Assembly (NCBI GenBank): GCA_003151275.1
Contig: PLXC01000026.1
Location: 95,550 to 159,549, forward strand
Reading direction: 5' to 3'
Origin: Candidatus Melainabacteria bacterium
GTDB taxonomy: Bacteria; Cyanobacteriota; Vampirovibrionia; Obscuribacterales; Obscuribacteraceae
Length of the DNA: 64,000 nt
The notes beneath the pieces were generated by a model. The model was not told the DNA's origin and did not search any database. It saw nothing but the letters and a program-made list of their open reading frames with translations. A program made the translations under genes and the position numbers. Shown here in pieces: positions 53,314 to 62,490 of the stretch; positions within the stretch are counted from its first letter, which is position 1, and each line of letters starts with the position of its first letter.

Positions 53314-54780
53314 TTAGTTTTTCGTTAATTTGAACTCGTCCAGCGGAACTCCTTCGTCGTTCAACTGACGCACATTCATGGTATCGCCATTAATATCACA
53401 TACTGTGAATGAATGAACTTCGCCGTTGAACTTGTCGATAAAATCAACCTTTTCGGTTTGTCGCTTGATCCCGTAAAGGTGCGCTCCTCCGGCTCCTGAA
53501 ATCACGTAAATGACACCCTTAGGCTTGGTCACAGTTTTGCCGTTATATTCGGTGTCTAAGCGAAATGTGCCGGTGACAGTTCCGTCCGCGTTGATCGCCG
53601 GTTTCCCGTCTTTCTGAACGGCTTTGAAGAATAAAGGATATGTCCGTTGATAGTTGTGAACGTGGCCGGCCCAAACCACGTCGACTCCGCACTCTTCGAA
53701 GATATCCGAGAGCAAGCGCATGCGCTGCTCCATGGCGTGTTGAGTGTCATCGCTGAATCCTGGTTGATGGAAGGTAACGAATTTCCAGCGCGCATTTTTT
53801 GCTGCGTTTAGATCCTTCTTGACCCAGTCTCTGAGCGCAGCATCTGTCCAATCCATGTAATAGTTTCCGTCCAAAACTGTCCAGTGCGAATTGCCGTAAT
53901 CAAATGAATAGTTTGCCATCACCGGATAGTTAGTACCGGCGGATCTGAAAAATGCTTCCTTGTGTGAGTTTGTGCCGCTGATAGGAGGTGCGCACTTAGC
54001 ACCATTTTGGGTGATCGGTCCGTTGTGTGGTTGAGACCACACAGTAAAATAGGCCAGCGCATCCGGAAATTTTTCCAGGTCTGTACTGTCTGCGCCATTT
54101 ACAAATGCGATGTCGTGGTTGCCCAGTACCGGCACTAAAAGATGCGATCTCGTTATCGGAGCGCCGACCGTTGGGTCCGCAGAATCGGCATTGTAGACAG
54201 GAAAGAAGCGACTAACATACTCAGATAACAACCCACGATTGTAGACAATATCTCCAGGCACCACTATTAGATCTGGATTTTGCTTATCACACTGATACGC
54301 TATTTTCTTTTGCGAATCGGTACCTGCGGCGCAGTCGCCAAAGATGACGATGTGCAACGGTTGTGCCGCAGTTTTTCTGGCCATCGAAGTCGCCTGAAAG
54401 ACCTCTTGTTTGTCGATTCGCACTCTGTAATCGAACAGTTGGCCAGGTTTTAGCCCATTCAGCTCGCATGAATAAATTTCTAAATTTGGTTGTTCCGAGT
54501 GCAAAAGTGGACGGTGATTTATGGCATTTTTTACATTAGTCCAGTCTCTGCTTTCGTGCGCTTTGAGGTCAACAGCCCAATCTTTATTCTCTTTGCTGAG
54601 CCAGATTAATTGCTCTGCTTCAAGTGGTGCAAGGTGTGGGTGATCGCCGAGTTGTAGGTACGGTTTGGCAAAAAACGGCGTTGAAATTTCTGATTGATCC
54701 GCGGCTTGAACAGGGGATCCACCGGCAAGAAGAAGCGTTATAAGCAATGATGCAAAGCGTGGTTTGAAATCGGTTAACAT
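53314..54780 (-). CDS. Secreted purple-acid-type metallophosphoesterase
   Basis: 488 residues with a signal peptide (LLITLLLAGGSPVQA). An N-terminal fibronectin-like domain (about 25-125) precedes a phosphoesterase domain. The metal-binding motifs are FGDCAAG, PGDIVYNRG, VLGNHDIAF, TFHQPGF and WAGHVHNYQRTYPL, all intact, unlike the metallophosphoesterase at 12348. Members are secreted acid phosphatases or phosphodiesterases that scavenge phosphate. AAGGA lies 9 nt before ATG 54780. Phosphate scavenging outside the cytoplasm is inferred. Confidence 0.92.
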   Translation of the reverse strand: MLTDFKPRFASLLITLLLAGGSPVQAADQSEISTPFFAKPYLQLGDHPHLAPLEAEQLIWLSKENKDWAVDLKAHESRDWTNVKNAINHRPLLHSEQPNLEIYSCELNGLKPGQLFDYRVRIDKQEVFQATSMARKTAAQPLHIVIFGDCAAGTDSQKKIAYQCDKQNPDLIVVPGDIVYNRGLLSEYVSRFFPVYNADSADPTVGAPITRSHLLVPVLGNHDIAFVNGADSTDLEKFPDALAYFTVWSQPHNGPITQNGAKCAPPISGTNSHKEAFFRSAGTNYPVMANYSFDYGNSHWTVLDGNYYMDWTDAALRDWVKKDLNAAKNARWKFVTFHQPGFSDDTQHAMEQRMRLLSDIFEECGVDVVWAGHVHNYQRTYPLFFKAVQKDGKPAINADGTVTGTFRLDTEYNGKTVTKPKGVIYVISGAGGAHLYGIKRQTEKVDFIDKFNGEVHSFTVCDINGDTMNVRQLNDEGVPLDEFKLTKN

Positions 54781-54945
54781 CGAAGGGTTCCTTTAAATTA
54801 CTGCCTGAGCGCGAACCACTGAATAGCATTAAATTAGTAATCTTTGCAAGGATAAAATTATCTGTAGGTGCTCACAGGGTATGTTCATCTCCTCAAGGAT
54901 GGGCATTTTAAGCTAGACTTTTAAAGCCCACGTCTGCGGTGTTGT

Positions 54946-55491
54946 ATGTTTTTCTGCCCGGACTGTCATGTTTCAAATAGGTCAGATGCGAAATTTTGTC
55001 GCAAGTGTGGAAAATCGCGCTTCGATCTAGAGCGTGATGGTGTGGTTGTAAGTGCTGTTCAAACTTCGAATGGCGAAGTCGTTTCTGAAGATGTGCAGGT
55101 GGATTATCGAGAGTTACAAGCAAATGTGGAGGAAGTCGGCGACCGCGTTGAGCTTGATGTCGTAGATAGTGCACCACAGCTGTCTGACAATATTGAGCAA
55201 GGCCAGTCACTTACCGCCCCTCCTGATTTGACTACGCCTGAATGCCCTTCTTGCTGGAAAGCGTTGCGGGCAACGGACAAATTTTGTTGCTGGTGTGGGG
55301 AAGCGCAACCTAACAGGGTTTTGCCATTCTTAAAGTTGTGCCTGGAGTGCAACACATTCCTGCCCGAGAAAGCCAATTTTTGTTACTCGTGCGGCACTGA
55401 CGTGGGTTACAGTTCTCGACGAAAAGTGCGCGTTCCTCACGAATTGTTTAAAGATGAAGAATCGGAATTCTTCCCTCGTTTTGATGCGTAA
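54946..55491 (+). CDS. Triple zinc-ribbon protein
   Basis: 181 residues containing three CxxC...CxxC zinc ribbons: CPDCHVSNRSDAKFCRKCG (residues 4-22), CPSCWKALRATDKFCCWCG (104-122) and CLECNTFLPEKANFCYSCG (about 134-152). The linker after the first ribbon is acidic, and the C-terminus is charged. No catalytic domain. The ribbons resemble that of the crotonase at 1977, suggesting a lineage-wide binding module for protein or nucleic acid. No strong ribosome site, but the ATG begins immediately before the first ribbon. Confidence 0.83.
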   Translation: MFFCPDCHVSNRSDAKFCRKCGKSRFDLERDGVVVSAVQTSNGEVVSEDVQVDYRELQANVEEVGDRVELDVVDSAPQLSDNIEQGQSLTAPPDLTTPECPSCWKALRATDKFCCWCGEAQPNRVLPFLKLCLECNTFLPEKANFCYSCGTDVGYSSRRKVRVPHELFKDEESEFFPRFDA

Positions 55492-55545
55492 GGTCCAAAG
55501 ATTACATCTTCTTTGGATCATCCTAAAGACGCAGGCGCCGCACTT

Positions 55546-55911
55546 TTACAAAGTCTTTCGATACTGTCGTCTGCGCGTATTTTGCCTGATTTCCAAAAGA
55601 TCTTGAAGCAATTGTTTGCGCTCAGGTCCATCCCAACGCTTGAGCCAATCAGCCGTTGCTTGCTGAATCATGCCGCTTTTATCCGGTGAATTTGAACCGT
55701 ACAATCGTTTCAGCTCAAGCCAAATTGATTGCAACGCGGCAAGCTGCTCGATTGGCAATTTCACGGTATAGGCTACGAATTTTCGCGACCCTGTGTTGAA
55801 AGGGTCAATCACGAAGGGAAGATCTTCGGCTTCATCGGCTTCCTCAACAGGTGTGCCTGAAGTCGATTGCGCTTGTTTCAAACGTTTTTCTTCTTCTTCG
55901 TCTTCATCCAT
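55546..55911 (-). CDS. Small acidic/basic protein of unknown function
   Basis: About 121 residues. An acidic N-terminus (MDEDEEEEKRLKQ) is followed by a helical domain (VAYTVKLPIEQLAALQSIWLELKRLY) and a basic tail (LEIRQNTRRRQYRKTL). The first strand plus two helices resemble a ribbon-helix-helix DNA-binding fold, but this is not decisive. ATG 55911 is chosen; a TTG at 55998 has a better AGGA site and would add 29 residues. It converges with the zinc-ribbon gene. Confidence 0.62.
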   Translation of the reverse strand: MDEDEEEEKRLKQAQSTSGTPVEEADEAEDLPFVIDPFNTGSRKFVAYTVKLPIEQLAALQSIWLELKRLYGSNSPDKSGMIQQATADWLKRWDGPERKQLLQDLLEIRQNTRRRQYRKTL

Positions 55912-56069
55912 CGGTGTTTTCTCAAATTGGGCAGGATTGGGTCGTGGCACGCAAAAAGCGTAGCCCTGATTGTAGCGGGTAAACTTGCAGGAGTACAAAT
56001 TCTGTCCTATTCATGGGAGGATCACTAGTAGATAGTTGATTTTTAGCGTTTTTAGCCCACAATCATGAG

Positions 56070-56753
56070 ATGTCAGTGAGTAGCGTAGACAACGAGCCGG
56101 TTAATCCCCCAGGCAATCAAGTGCCTCCCCATTCGCCTGGTCCTCAAGATGTGGTGAGATTGTTGATTCAGCGATTAATGCGCGACAAAATCTTATTAGG
56201 CTTAGTGATTGTCGGCGTCCTGACCATCTTTGTTGGCGTCGCGTTTACAAGTGACGATCCGAAGGAGGCGAAAGGTACTCCAATCTCGCCTACCGAGCCT
56301 AGACCGGCGCCTGTGACTGCGCCTGCGCAGCAGGCCTCCCAGACCCTGACACCTGAGTTAGCAACACAGTTTCTAAGTTGGTGGCTAACGAAGGCAATGG
56401 ATTACAGCATAGGCACAGGTAAGCAAAGTCATCAAGAAGCTTTTGGCTGGATGACTCCTCAATCAATCCAAGCATTTCAAACTGGCTATTGGACGCCTGA
56501 CATTGAAAACGCCGTTGTTACAGGGAAGGTTACCGCCGCATTCCAACCAGTTTCGGTGCAGGCTCAGTTCATCAATCCCGACGGCAGCATCGTTGTAGCG
56601 ATGAGCGGTGCACTTGTCATGCAAAGTGCTGGTACGCAACCTGCGACTCAACAGCTCTCAGCGGACTTTCTTGTTAAGCAAGAGAAAGAAGGATTGCGCA
56701 TTGTCGGAATCAATATTCGCCCTGTGCCAGCGCAACCTGCCGCTCCCTACTAA
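56070..56753 (+). CDS. Single-pass membrane protein of unknown function
   Basis: 227 residues. A Pro-rich cytoplasmic start precedes one helix (KILLGLVIVGVLTIFVGVAF, about 40-60), a Pro/Ala/Thr-rich linker and an exported domain (about 95-215, e.g. FLSWWLTKAMDYSIGTGKQ and SIQAFQTGYWTPDIENAV). The layout resembles small VirB8/TrbF-like or NTF2-like inner-membrane subunits, but no such family motif was confirmed. ATG 56070 has no strong ribosome site. Confidence 0.72.
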   Translation: MSVSSVDNEPVNPPGNQVPPHSPGPQDVVRLLIQRLMRDKILLGLVIVGVLTIFVGVAFTSDDPKEAKGTPISPTEPRPAPVTAPAQQASQTLTPELATQFLSWWLTKAMDYSIGTGKQSHQEAFGWMTPQSIQAFQTGYWTPDIENAVVTGKVTAAFQPVSVQAQFINPDGSIVVAMSGALVMQSAGTQPATQQLSADFLVKQEKEGLRIVGINIRPVPAQPAAPY

Positions 56754-56857
56754 TTATTAGATCTTGAGTAATTAAACTGCCCAATTCCGTTGTTTTCGTT
56801 GTGGTATATTGGGTCCTCGTCTCATTTGTGACCCACCAAGCAACTGAGTCGTGCCGT

Positions 56858-56930
<73 letters not shown>

Positions 56931-56938
56931 AATCTTAT

Positions 56939-56972
56939 GCGGCTTTCCAGAAATGGAGAGCCGCTTTGTTTT
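56939..56972 (+). terminator. Intrinsic terminator after tRNA-Phe
   Basis: A ten-base-pair stem GCGGCTTTCC/GGAGAGCCGC (one G-T pair) with loop AGAAAT is followed by TTTGTTTT. It lies 8 bp beyond the tRNA and upstream of the convergent DedA gene. Confidence 0.88.
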
Positions 56973-56990
56973 GGCTGAGAGCGCCCGTGG

Positions 56991-57632
56991 TTAGGAGTCT
57001 TGTGGGGCTGCCTTTTCCGGCTTCATGTGGTGGTAGAGATAGAAGCCAAATCCAGCCACGACGAATAGAACTATGGCGATATCAAATTTGTGCCATAGGT
57101 CACGGAACATCTCCATATTCTCGCCAAATTTGATCCCAACCCAGGTCAGGAAATAGCACCATACCAGCGACCCGATGAAGGTAAACAGACAGAACATCAA
57201 AAAGTGTGCCTTGAGAACTCCTGCTGGAAAGGATATGAAAGTTCTTACGACTGGCAACATTCTGGCAATGAAAAAAGTGATATCGCCATATTTGTCGACC
57301 CACTTGTCTGCTAATTCCAAGTCTTTGTTTTTGAGCAGGAACCACTTGCCATACTTTTGCAGGAATGGTCTACCTCCCCACATCCCTAAAAAGTACGAAG
57401 GGATGGAGCCGATTAAGCAGCCAACGGCGCCTGCTAGGGCGGCCAGATGAATGTTCATCTTTCCTTGTTGCACAAGTATTCCAGCCGTGGGCATAATCGC
57501 TTCACTTGGCAATGGAATATTGGCGGATTCAATGGCCATCATCAAGATGACACCAAGGTATCCCCAAGACTGGACTCCATTTTTGATCATTTCCAAAAAT
57601 GGGTCGATAAATTGGTGCAGCACAGGTATCAC
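56991..57632 (-). CDS. DedA-family membrane protein
   Basis: 213 residues. The DedA signature is seen as AIESANIPLPSEAIMPTAG (with the conserved Glu and Pro) and FFIARMLPVVRTFISFPAGV (R-x-x-P-x-x-R). About five helices. Known DedA proteins flip or recycle undecaprenyl phosphate and influence membrane energetics and drug resistance. GTG at 57632 is the reported start; ATG 57590 would cut into the first helix. It converges on tRNA-Phe. Confidence 0.92.
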   Translation of the reverse strand: MIPVLHQFIDPFLEMIKNGVQSWGYLGVILMMAIESANIPLPSEAIMPTAGILVQQGKMNIHLAALAGAVGCLIGSIPSYFLGMWGGRPFLQKYGKWFLLKNKDLELADKWVDKYGDITFFIARMLPVVRTFISFPAGVLKAHFLMFCLFTFIGSLVWCYFLTWVGIKFGENMEMFRDLWHKFDIAIVLFVVAGFGFYLYHHMKPEKAAPQDS

Positions 57633-57683
57633 CTATATTACGATTGACGCGAACAGAGCAAATTCTACCGCTGTGCTCTCGTC

Positions 57684-59651
57684 ATGACCTTTAGAAACTC
57701 TCACGGGGGCGCATATTCACTCGATATGGGCACGGCTTCTAAAACTCTTTACTTTACACTGGCCACTGCCGGTCATGTCGATCATGGCAAGACCAGCGTC
57801 TTGCGGGCTTTGACGGGCATTGATCCCGACCGCTTGAAAGAAGAAAAGCAGCGGCAGATGACTACGGACATTGGCTTTGCGCATCTTAATTTTCCGACCG
57901 AATCTGACGGTTCGAATCTTGTAATCGGATTTATAGATGTGCCCGGTCATGGCAAGTTTCTCAAGAACATGCTTGCCGGAGTTGGTGGCATTCAGATGGC
58001 ACTGCTTGTGGTGGCGGCAGATGAAGGTCCAATGCCGCAAACAGTCAGTCATGTAAAAATCCTCAGCCTGCTCGGTGTGCGCAAGGCGCTTGTGGTCTTA
58101 ACGAAGATTGACGTTGCCTCGCAAGGAAGGCAGAAAGAAGTCGAAGATCTGGTGCGAAATTTACTTGAGCAATATCAAATTGAATGTATGGGAATTGCTC
58201 CAGTGTCGAACACCGAAGCGATTGGATTTGACAATTTGAAAAACCAATTAAGCCGAGTAGTGATGAAACTAGAGCGACCAACTACGGCTGGTGGAGCGCT
58301 TTTGCCTATCGACCGGGTCTTCAGTAAGTCCGGCTATGGTGTTGTGATTACTGGCACGTTGGTAAGCGGTTCCCTTGCGGTTGGAGAGACAATTTCAATT
58401 GAACCGGGAGGAATCAAAGGACGAGTGCGTGGACTCGAAACTTTCAAAAAGCAAATCGAGCGGGCAGAATCTGGTCAACGCCTGGCTGTAAATTTGTCGC
58501 TGAAAGAGAATAAACCCCTGGCACGCGGGCAGGTCGTGGCTAACTGGAATCCGCCAGTGGTCAATACTTTGATCGCACGCATTGAGCAGGTTGGTCTGGC
58601 AAGCGAATGGGTGAAAAAGTCCGATTTGGAAGATCAGCCTGTGCGACTTTATCACGGAACAGCAGAATGTTTCGGGCAACTCAGGTGGTGCCAGGCGATT
58701 GAGACGGCTCAAGCATTAATAGTGCAGATTGTCTTGACTGATCCAGTTGTCGCGGAACCAGGCGATAGGTTCGTTTTACGCTATGGTGACGAAGGCATAA
58801 CGGGCGGCGTAATCCTCATGAACTCGCGCCCGCGCTGGATGACCAGGCAGAAACTAAACACATTTGCAGATCAATTAGTTCGACATGATTATGTTTCGGC
58901 CGCTGAATTCTTCCTGGATAACATGTCTCAACCAGCGGTGAAGAGTGAATCGTTAGCTGGCTTTATTCCAATCGTGGATAGAACGCGGATTCTGGAAAAT
59001 GGTATTGCCGCTGGTTCGATCGTTCAGGTGGGCAGTTTCATCATTGGTGTGCATCGCGGTCAGTTACTAAAAGAGCAGATCATCAAGAACGTTTCCACGG
59101 ATGATACAAATGGCGCCCCGGTTGAGCATTCGATTGAATCGGTTCGCATGAAAGTAGCCCACGGAATTGATAGGCAAGTGTTTCAGCATTTGCTGAAGGA
59201 GTTAAGCGACGCCGGTCGTGTTGTTCGCACGGGCGATAAATTATCGATCAAGTCCGATCTTAAACCGAGCCTTTCGAGCGCACAAACGCTTCTCGCTGAA
59301 CAAGTGCTTGGCTTGTTGCAAACCAACTTATGCTTGGAGATCGATGAAATCGCTAAGAATCTAAATTCGGATCGCAAGACAGTGACGGCTGCTTTGCAAC
59401 ATCTGACGCTGCAAGAAAAAGCTTATATCGTTAATTACGATTTTGCCAGTTCGGAGCAATCAATTCGCTTGGCTCATGAGACTCTTGCAAAAATATGGGG
59501 CGCCAAGCGAGAGATTTCTCCCTCAGATTTTCGCGAAGCCTTGTCGACTAATCGCAAATACGCAATGGCTCTGCTCGGTCACTTTGATGATAAACAGATT
59601 ACGCGCCGTTTAAATAATTCTCGAGTATTGCTGAAAGCACCGAAGACTTAA
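57684..59651 (+). CDS. selB: SelB-like selenocysteine-specific elongation factor
   Basis: 655 residues. The GTPase motifs are [15 protein letters not shown] (P-loop), [13 protein letters not shown] (switch II) and VLTKIDVAS, followed by EF-Tu-like domains 2 and 3 and C-terminal winged-helix domains (about 470-655), the SelB architecture that carries Sec-tRNA to UGA at SECIS hairpins. Unusually, switch I reads [14 protein letters not shown] where typical SelB has RGITIDLGFA. No selA, selC or selD is in the window. ATG 57684 is reported; ATG 57726 would begin [10 protein letters not shown], nearer the family start. Neither has a clear ribosome site. Confidence 0.87.
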   Translation: MTFRNSHGGAYSLDMGTASKTLYFTLATAGHVDHGKTSVLRALTGIDPDRLKEEKQRQMTTDIGFAHLNFPTESDGSNLVIGFIDVPGHGKFLKNMLAGVGGIQMALLVVAADEGPMPQTVSHVKILSLLGVRKALVVLTKIDVASQGRQKEVEDLVRNLLEQYQIECMGIAPVSNTEAIGFDNLKNQLSRVVMKLERPTTAGGALLPIDRVFSKSGYGVVITGTLVSGSLAVGETISIEPGGIKGRVRGLETFKKQIERAESGQRLAVNLSLKENKPLARGQVVANWNPPVVNTLIARIEQVGLASEWVKKSDLEDQPVRLYHGTAECFGQLRWCQAIETAQALIVQIVLTDPVVAEPGDRFVLRYGDEGITGGVILMNSRPRWMTRQKLNTFADQLVRHDYVSAAEFFLDNMSQPAVKSESLAGFIPIVDRTRILENGIAAGSIVQVGSFIIGVHRGQLLKEQIIKNVSTDDTNGAPVEHSIESVRMKVAHGIDRQVFQHLLKELSDAGRVVRTGDKLSIKSDLKPSLSSAQTLLAEQVLGLLQTNLCLEIDEIAKNLNSDRKTVTAALQHLTLQEKAYIVNYDFASSEQSIRLAHETLAKIWGAKREISPSDFREALSTNRKYAMALLGHFDDKQITRRLNNSRVLLKAPKT

Positions 59652-59662
59652 ATCCGCCGCAA

Positions 59663-59869
59663 TTACGCACGGATGTCCTTACTCCGCTTTGGCTGCAGTT
59701 GTCGCTGCCAATAGTCCATTTCGATAATATTTGATTCGTACAGGCGTCGGGAAATCTTTTCGGCAAGATGCAACAACTCGGCTGCTTTGTCGAGCTGGCC
59801 TCGATCTACATAAGTGTTTGCCATAGCTGTTAATTCGCTTACTGCCTTCTGATCCGATTCATCATTCAT
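59663..59869 (-). CDS. Small TPR-like helical protein
   Basis: 68 residues from ATG 59869, which has GGAAGG 6 nt upstream; longer frames to 59899 or 59968 lack such a site. The content is one or two helical repeats (AVSELTAMANTYVDRGQLDKAAELLHLAEKI), in keeping with a single TPR. Probably a protein-binding accessory. It converges with selB 11 bp away. Confidence 0.65.
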   Translation of the reverse strand: MNDESDQKAVSELTAMANTYVDRGQLDKAAELLHLAEKISRRLYESNIIEMDYWQRQLQPKRSKDIRA

Positions 59870-60093
59870 AAGATGCCTTCCATTATTTGGGTCTTCCATG
59901 CCTGAGTTGACGGCACACCTAGAACTTTGTTGCCCTCCATCGAGGTATACCGCTGGATGGCAAAACAATTGAGCTGAACCAGGAGTGGGAGCTTGGGATT
60001 ATTAATTGTTCAAAACTTGTCACTGCTGCGTTATGATTCGAAGACAGGAAAAGTTAATCCGATCGGATCCATGGATAAATAGAATTACTTCTG

Positions 60094-60402
60094 ATGCAAA
60101 TTAAAAGACTTTTTTGCTTACTGTTGTTGGCGAATTGCACACAGCTCAAACGTACTGCTAACGGTTTGGCACCAGATATGATCAATTCTGAGAAAAACCT
60201 GCGAGTAATTCCTATCGGTGAGGTGCCTGAAACGATGGGCGAAAACCCGTTATCGAACCAGCATTCGTATCGCGAGACTCTTAAAGAAGTCTATGCGCGC
60301 TGGACTACATTCTTTTCCGCGCATCCCACTCCAACAAAACAGCAAATTTTGACGCAAGCCGAAAAGATAGAACATGTTTCCTTACCGCCCCAAGGCAAAT
60401 GA
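60094..60402 (+). CDS. Small possible lipoprotein of unknown function
   Basis: 102 residues. MQIKRLFCLLLLANCTQLKR is a basic start plus hydrophobic core and a lipobox-like LANC. The rest is polar and helical (YRETLKEVYARWTTFFSAHP). No family. No ribosome site. It ends one base from the convergent response-regulator gene; it may be a real small gene or a chance frame. Confidence 0.42.
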   Translation: MQIKRLFCLLLLANCTQLKRTANGLAPDMINSEKNLRVIPIGEVPETMGENPLSNQHSYRETLKEVYARWTTFFSAHPTPTKQQILTQAEKIEHVSLPPQGK

Positions 60403-60403
60403 G

Positions 60404-61054
60404 TTACGGATTTTGTTGGGCCCACAGCGCCGCTTGGGTTCGGTCCCTTGCTCCTATGGCGGTTAGGACTTTGGATACATGGTTTTTGACCGTGCCCTCG
60501 GTAATGCTTAAGCACTCCGCTATCTCTTTATTGCTTTGTCCTTGTCCGATCAACCGCAAAATCTCCAGTTCACGAGGGGTCAGGCGAGCCAAAGCTTTGT
60601 TATCAATTTTGGCTGACGATTTCTGAATTCGTGACATCAATTTCGGGGCTATAGTAGGCCCCAAATACATGTTGCCCTGGTATAAAGCCCTGATCGCTTG
60701 CGCTAATTGTTCTCTGGGTGTGTCCTTCAGCAAGTAACCTGAGGCACCAGCTTCGATGGCGTCAATGATCAACTCGTCATCATCAAAAGTTGTCAGCGCC
60801 AAAATCTTCACTCCCGGCCAACGTGCTTTTATGCGACTCGTTGCTGTAATACCATCACAAGCAGGCATGCGCAGGTCCATGAGGACGACATCAGGGTTCA
60901 ACTGCTCAACTACAAGGTATGCATGCGTGCCGTCTACCGCTTCGCCGACAATGAGGAAATCAGATTCTATCGAGAGGAGCGTAGAAAGTCCTTGCCGGAT
61001 CAGCTGCTGGTCGTCTACGACGACGATCTTAATGGACTTAGTGTCGCTCGTCAC
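60404..61054 (-). CDS. NarL/LuxR-family response regulator
   Basis: 216 residues. The receiver domain has Asp14-Asp15 and the phospho-acceptor Asp60 (LMDLRMP), the conserved Thr and Lys (LTTFDD, LLKDTP), then a LuxR-type helix-turn-helix (LTPRELEILRLIGQGQSNKEI). It is expected to bind DNA after phosphorylation by the histidine kinase encoded just upstream. The start is GTG 61054, with GAGGAGG 9 nt upstream and 14 bp from the kinase stop. Such a site suits coupled translation. Confidence 0.94.
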   Translation of the reverse strand: MTSDTKSIKIVVVDDQQLIRQGLSTLLSIESDFLIVGEAVDGTHAYLVVEQLNPDVVLMDLRMPACDGITATSRIKARWPGVKILALTTFDDDELIIDAIEAGASGYLLKDTPREQLAQAIRALYQGNMYLGPTIAPKLMSRIQKSSAKIDNKALARLTPRELEILRLIGQGQSNKEIAECLSITEGTVKNHVSKVLTAIGARDRTQAALWAQQNP

Positions 61055-61068
61055 CTACGCCAACCTCC

Positions 61069-62283
61069 TCATAAAGGCATCGTTAAACAGACTTTCGTGC
61101 CGTCGCCAGGTGCACTGTCAATTTCAAGCGTGCCACCAACGCCTTGAGCTCGTTCGTTCATGCTGCGCAATCCCAATCCTGGCAACTCATTTTTCTGTGC
61201 GAATCCGATACCATCATCAAGGATATGTACTTTGAGCTGGTCTGATTTGTTATCAAAAATGATTTTGATCGACGTGGCCTGAGCGTGTCGCTGGGCATTG
61301 GTCAGCGCTTCTTGCACGATGCAAAAAAGATTATGAGCTTTGAACAAGGGAAGTTCCGGCGCGTCAATTGACAGATCGATTTTTAGTCCGTGGCTGTTTC
61401 TTGCTCGCGTGGCCAGTTTTGTCACGGCCTCTGAAAGATTGAACGGAACTCCTTCCTGATCTCTGATCATATGAACTGATCTTCGCACGTCTGAAAGTGA
61501 ATCTGACGCTAGATCCTTGGCTATATTTAACGCCTCCTTGGCAACGTTGTAATCCTTGTCTAGCATAGTCTTCGCCACGTCGAGCTGTATGTTCAAGGAT
61601 GTTAGCGTATGACCGAGTCCATCATGAATATCACGAGAGATCCGTGACCTTTCGTTTTTTATGATCAACTGCTCAACGTCGTCTGCCAATTGCTCGGCGC
61701 GTAGTCGACTTTGACGTTCCGAAACCATTGTGCGTGTCATTGCTGCCACAACCGCCATGGCAAAAATAAAATACAGGTTCGATTCAAATGAGAATATACC
61801 AGGATATCGTGATGGCAAAATGCCACCACTACTAGTCGCCATTATTTGATAATAACTAGCGGCTTTGGCTGCAGTGCAAATGGCGTGCACCGCAAAAATC
61901 GACGCCATCATGGCAATTAGTCTCTTCAAAGGAAGTTGCAGCGCCGCTTTGGCGACAAGGCACATGAGCAAGAAATGAAATATTTTGTAGGCTCCGTAGT
62001 AACTCGCGAATCCGACGAGAACAATTTCGAATATCAACGAAGCAATCTGACGGCTAGATGATAGGCGGGAATAATCGACCGCCCACGTCCAAACAGCAAA
62101 TACTAGAAGCAAGATTTCAGAAACTGATATGTCCCAAAGATTGAGCACGTGAGGAAGAACCGGCAACAGCAAAAGCTGTGCAATTGCAGTTACTGCGACG
62201 ACTGCGACGGTGATCCATCGCAATCGTTTTTGAAAGTTGAAACCTAACGCATCGTTGTCCATTGTTAGCTTTGGATTATTCAT
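61069..62283 (-). CDS. NarX/DesK-type sensor histidine kinase
   Basis: 404 residues: about five or six transmembrane helices (1-180) with little extracytoplasmic sequence, then HisKA_3 with SRDIHDGLGHTL (phospho-His), and HATPase motifs NAQRHAQA (N-box) and LDDGIGFAQKNELPGLGLRSMNERA (split D/G boxes). The near absence of a periplasmic sensor suggests it senses the membrane, as LiaS and DesK do. It is co-transcribed with the response regulator. ATG 62283 lies opposite a divergent gene. Confidence 0.93.
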   Translation of the reverse strand: MNNPKLTMDNDALGFNFQKRLRWITVAVVAVTAIAQLLLLPVLPHVLNLWDISVSEILLLVFAVWTWAVDYSRLSSSRQIASLIFEIVLVGFASYYGAYKIFHFLLMCLVAKAALQLPLKRLIAMMASIFAVHAICTAAKAASYYQIMATSSGGILPSRYPGIFSFESNLYFIFAMAVVAAMTRTMVSERQSRLRAEQLADDVEQLIIKNERSRISRDIHDGLGHTLTSLNIQLDVAKTMLDKDYNVAKEALNIAKDLASDSLSDVRRSVHMIRDQEGVPFNLSEAVTKLATRARNSHGLKIDLSIDAPELPLFKAHNLFCIVQEALTNAQRHAQATSIKIIFDNKSDQLKVHILDDGIGFAQKNELPGLGLRSMNERAQGVGGTLEIDSAPGDGTKVCLTMPL

Positions 62284-62490
62284 TCTTCAGGGCAGCTCTC
62301 AACACAAGCATACATCGGCGCCAGCCAATAAAGATGACTAAAGTCATGTGTCGTCCGTGAGATGTTTATTGCACCGATACAGCTAGCATGGTCGCAGTGA
62401 AAAGCAGTGACGGTTGACCGAAATTGTCGATTCGTTCGCAAAGTCATCGAGATCTTTGGTTTATGGCTAGACAGGCGTGAGGTTAACGCA

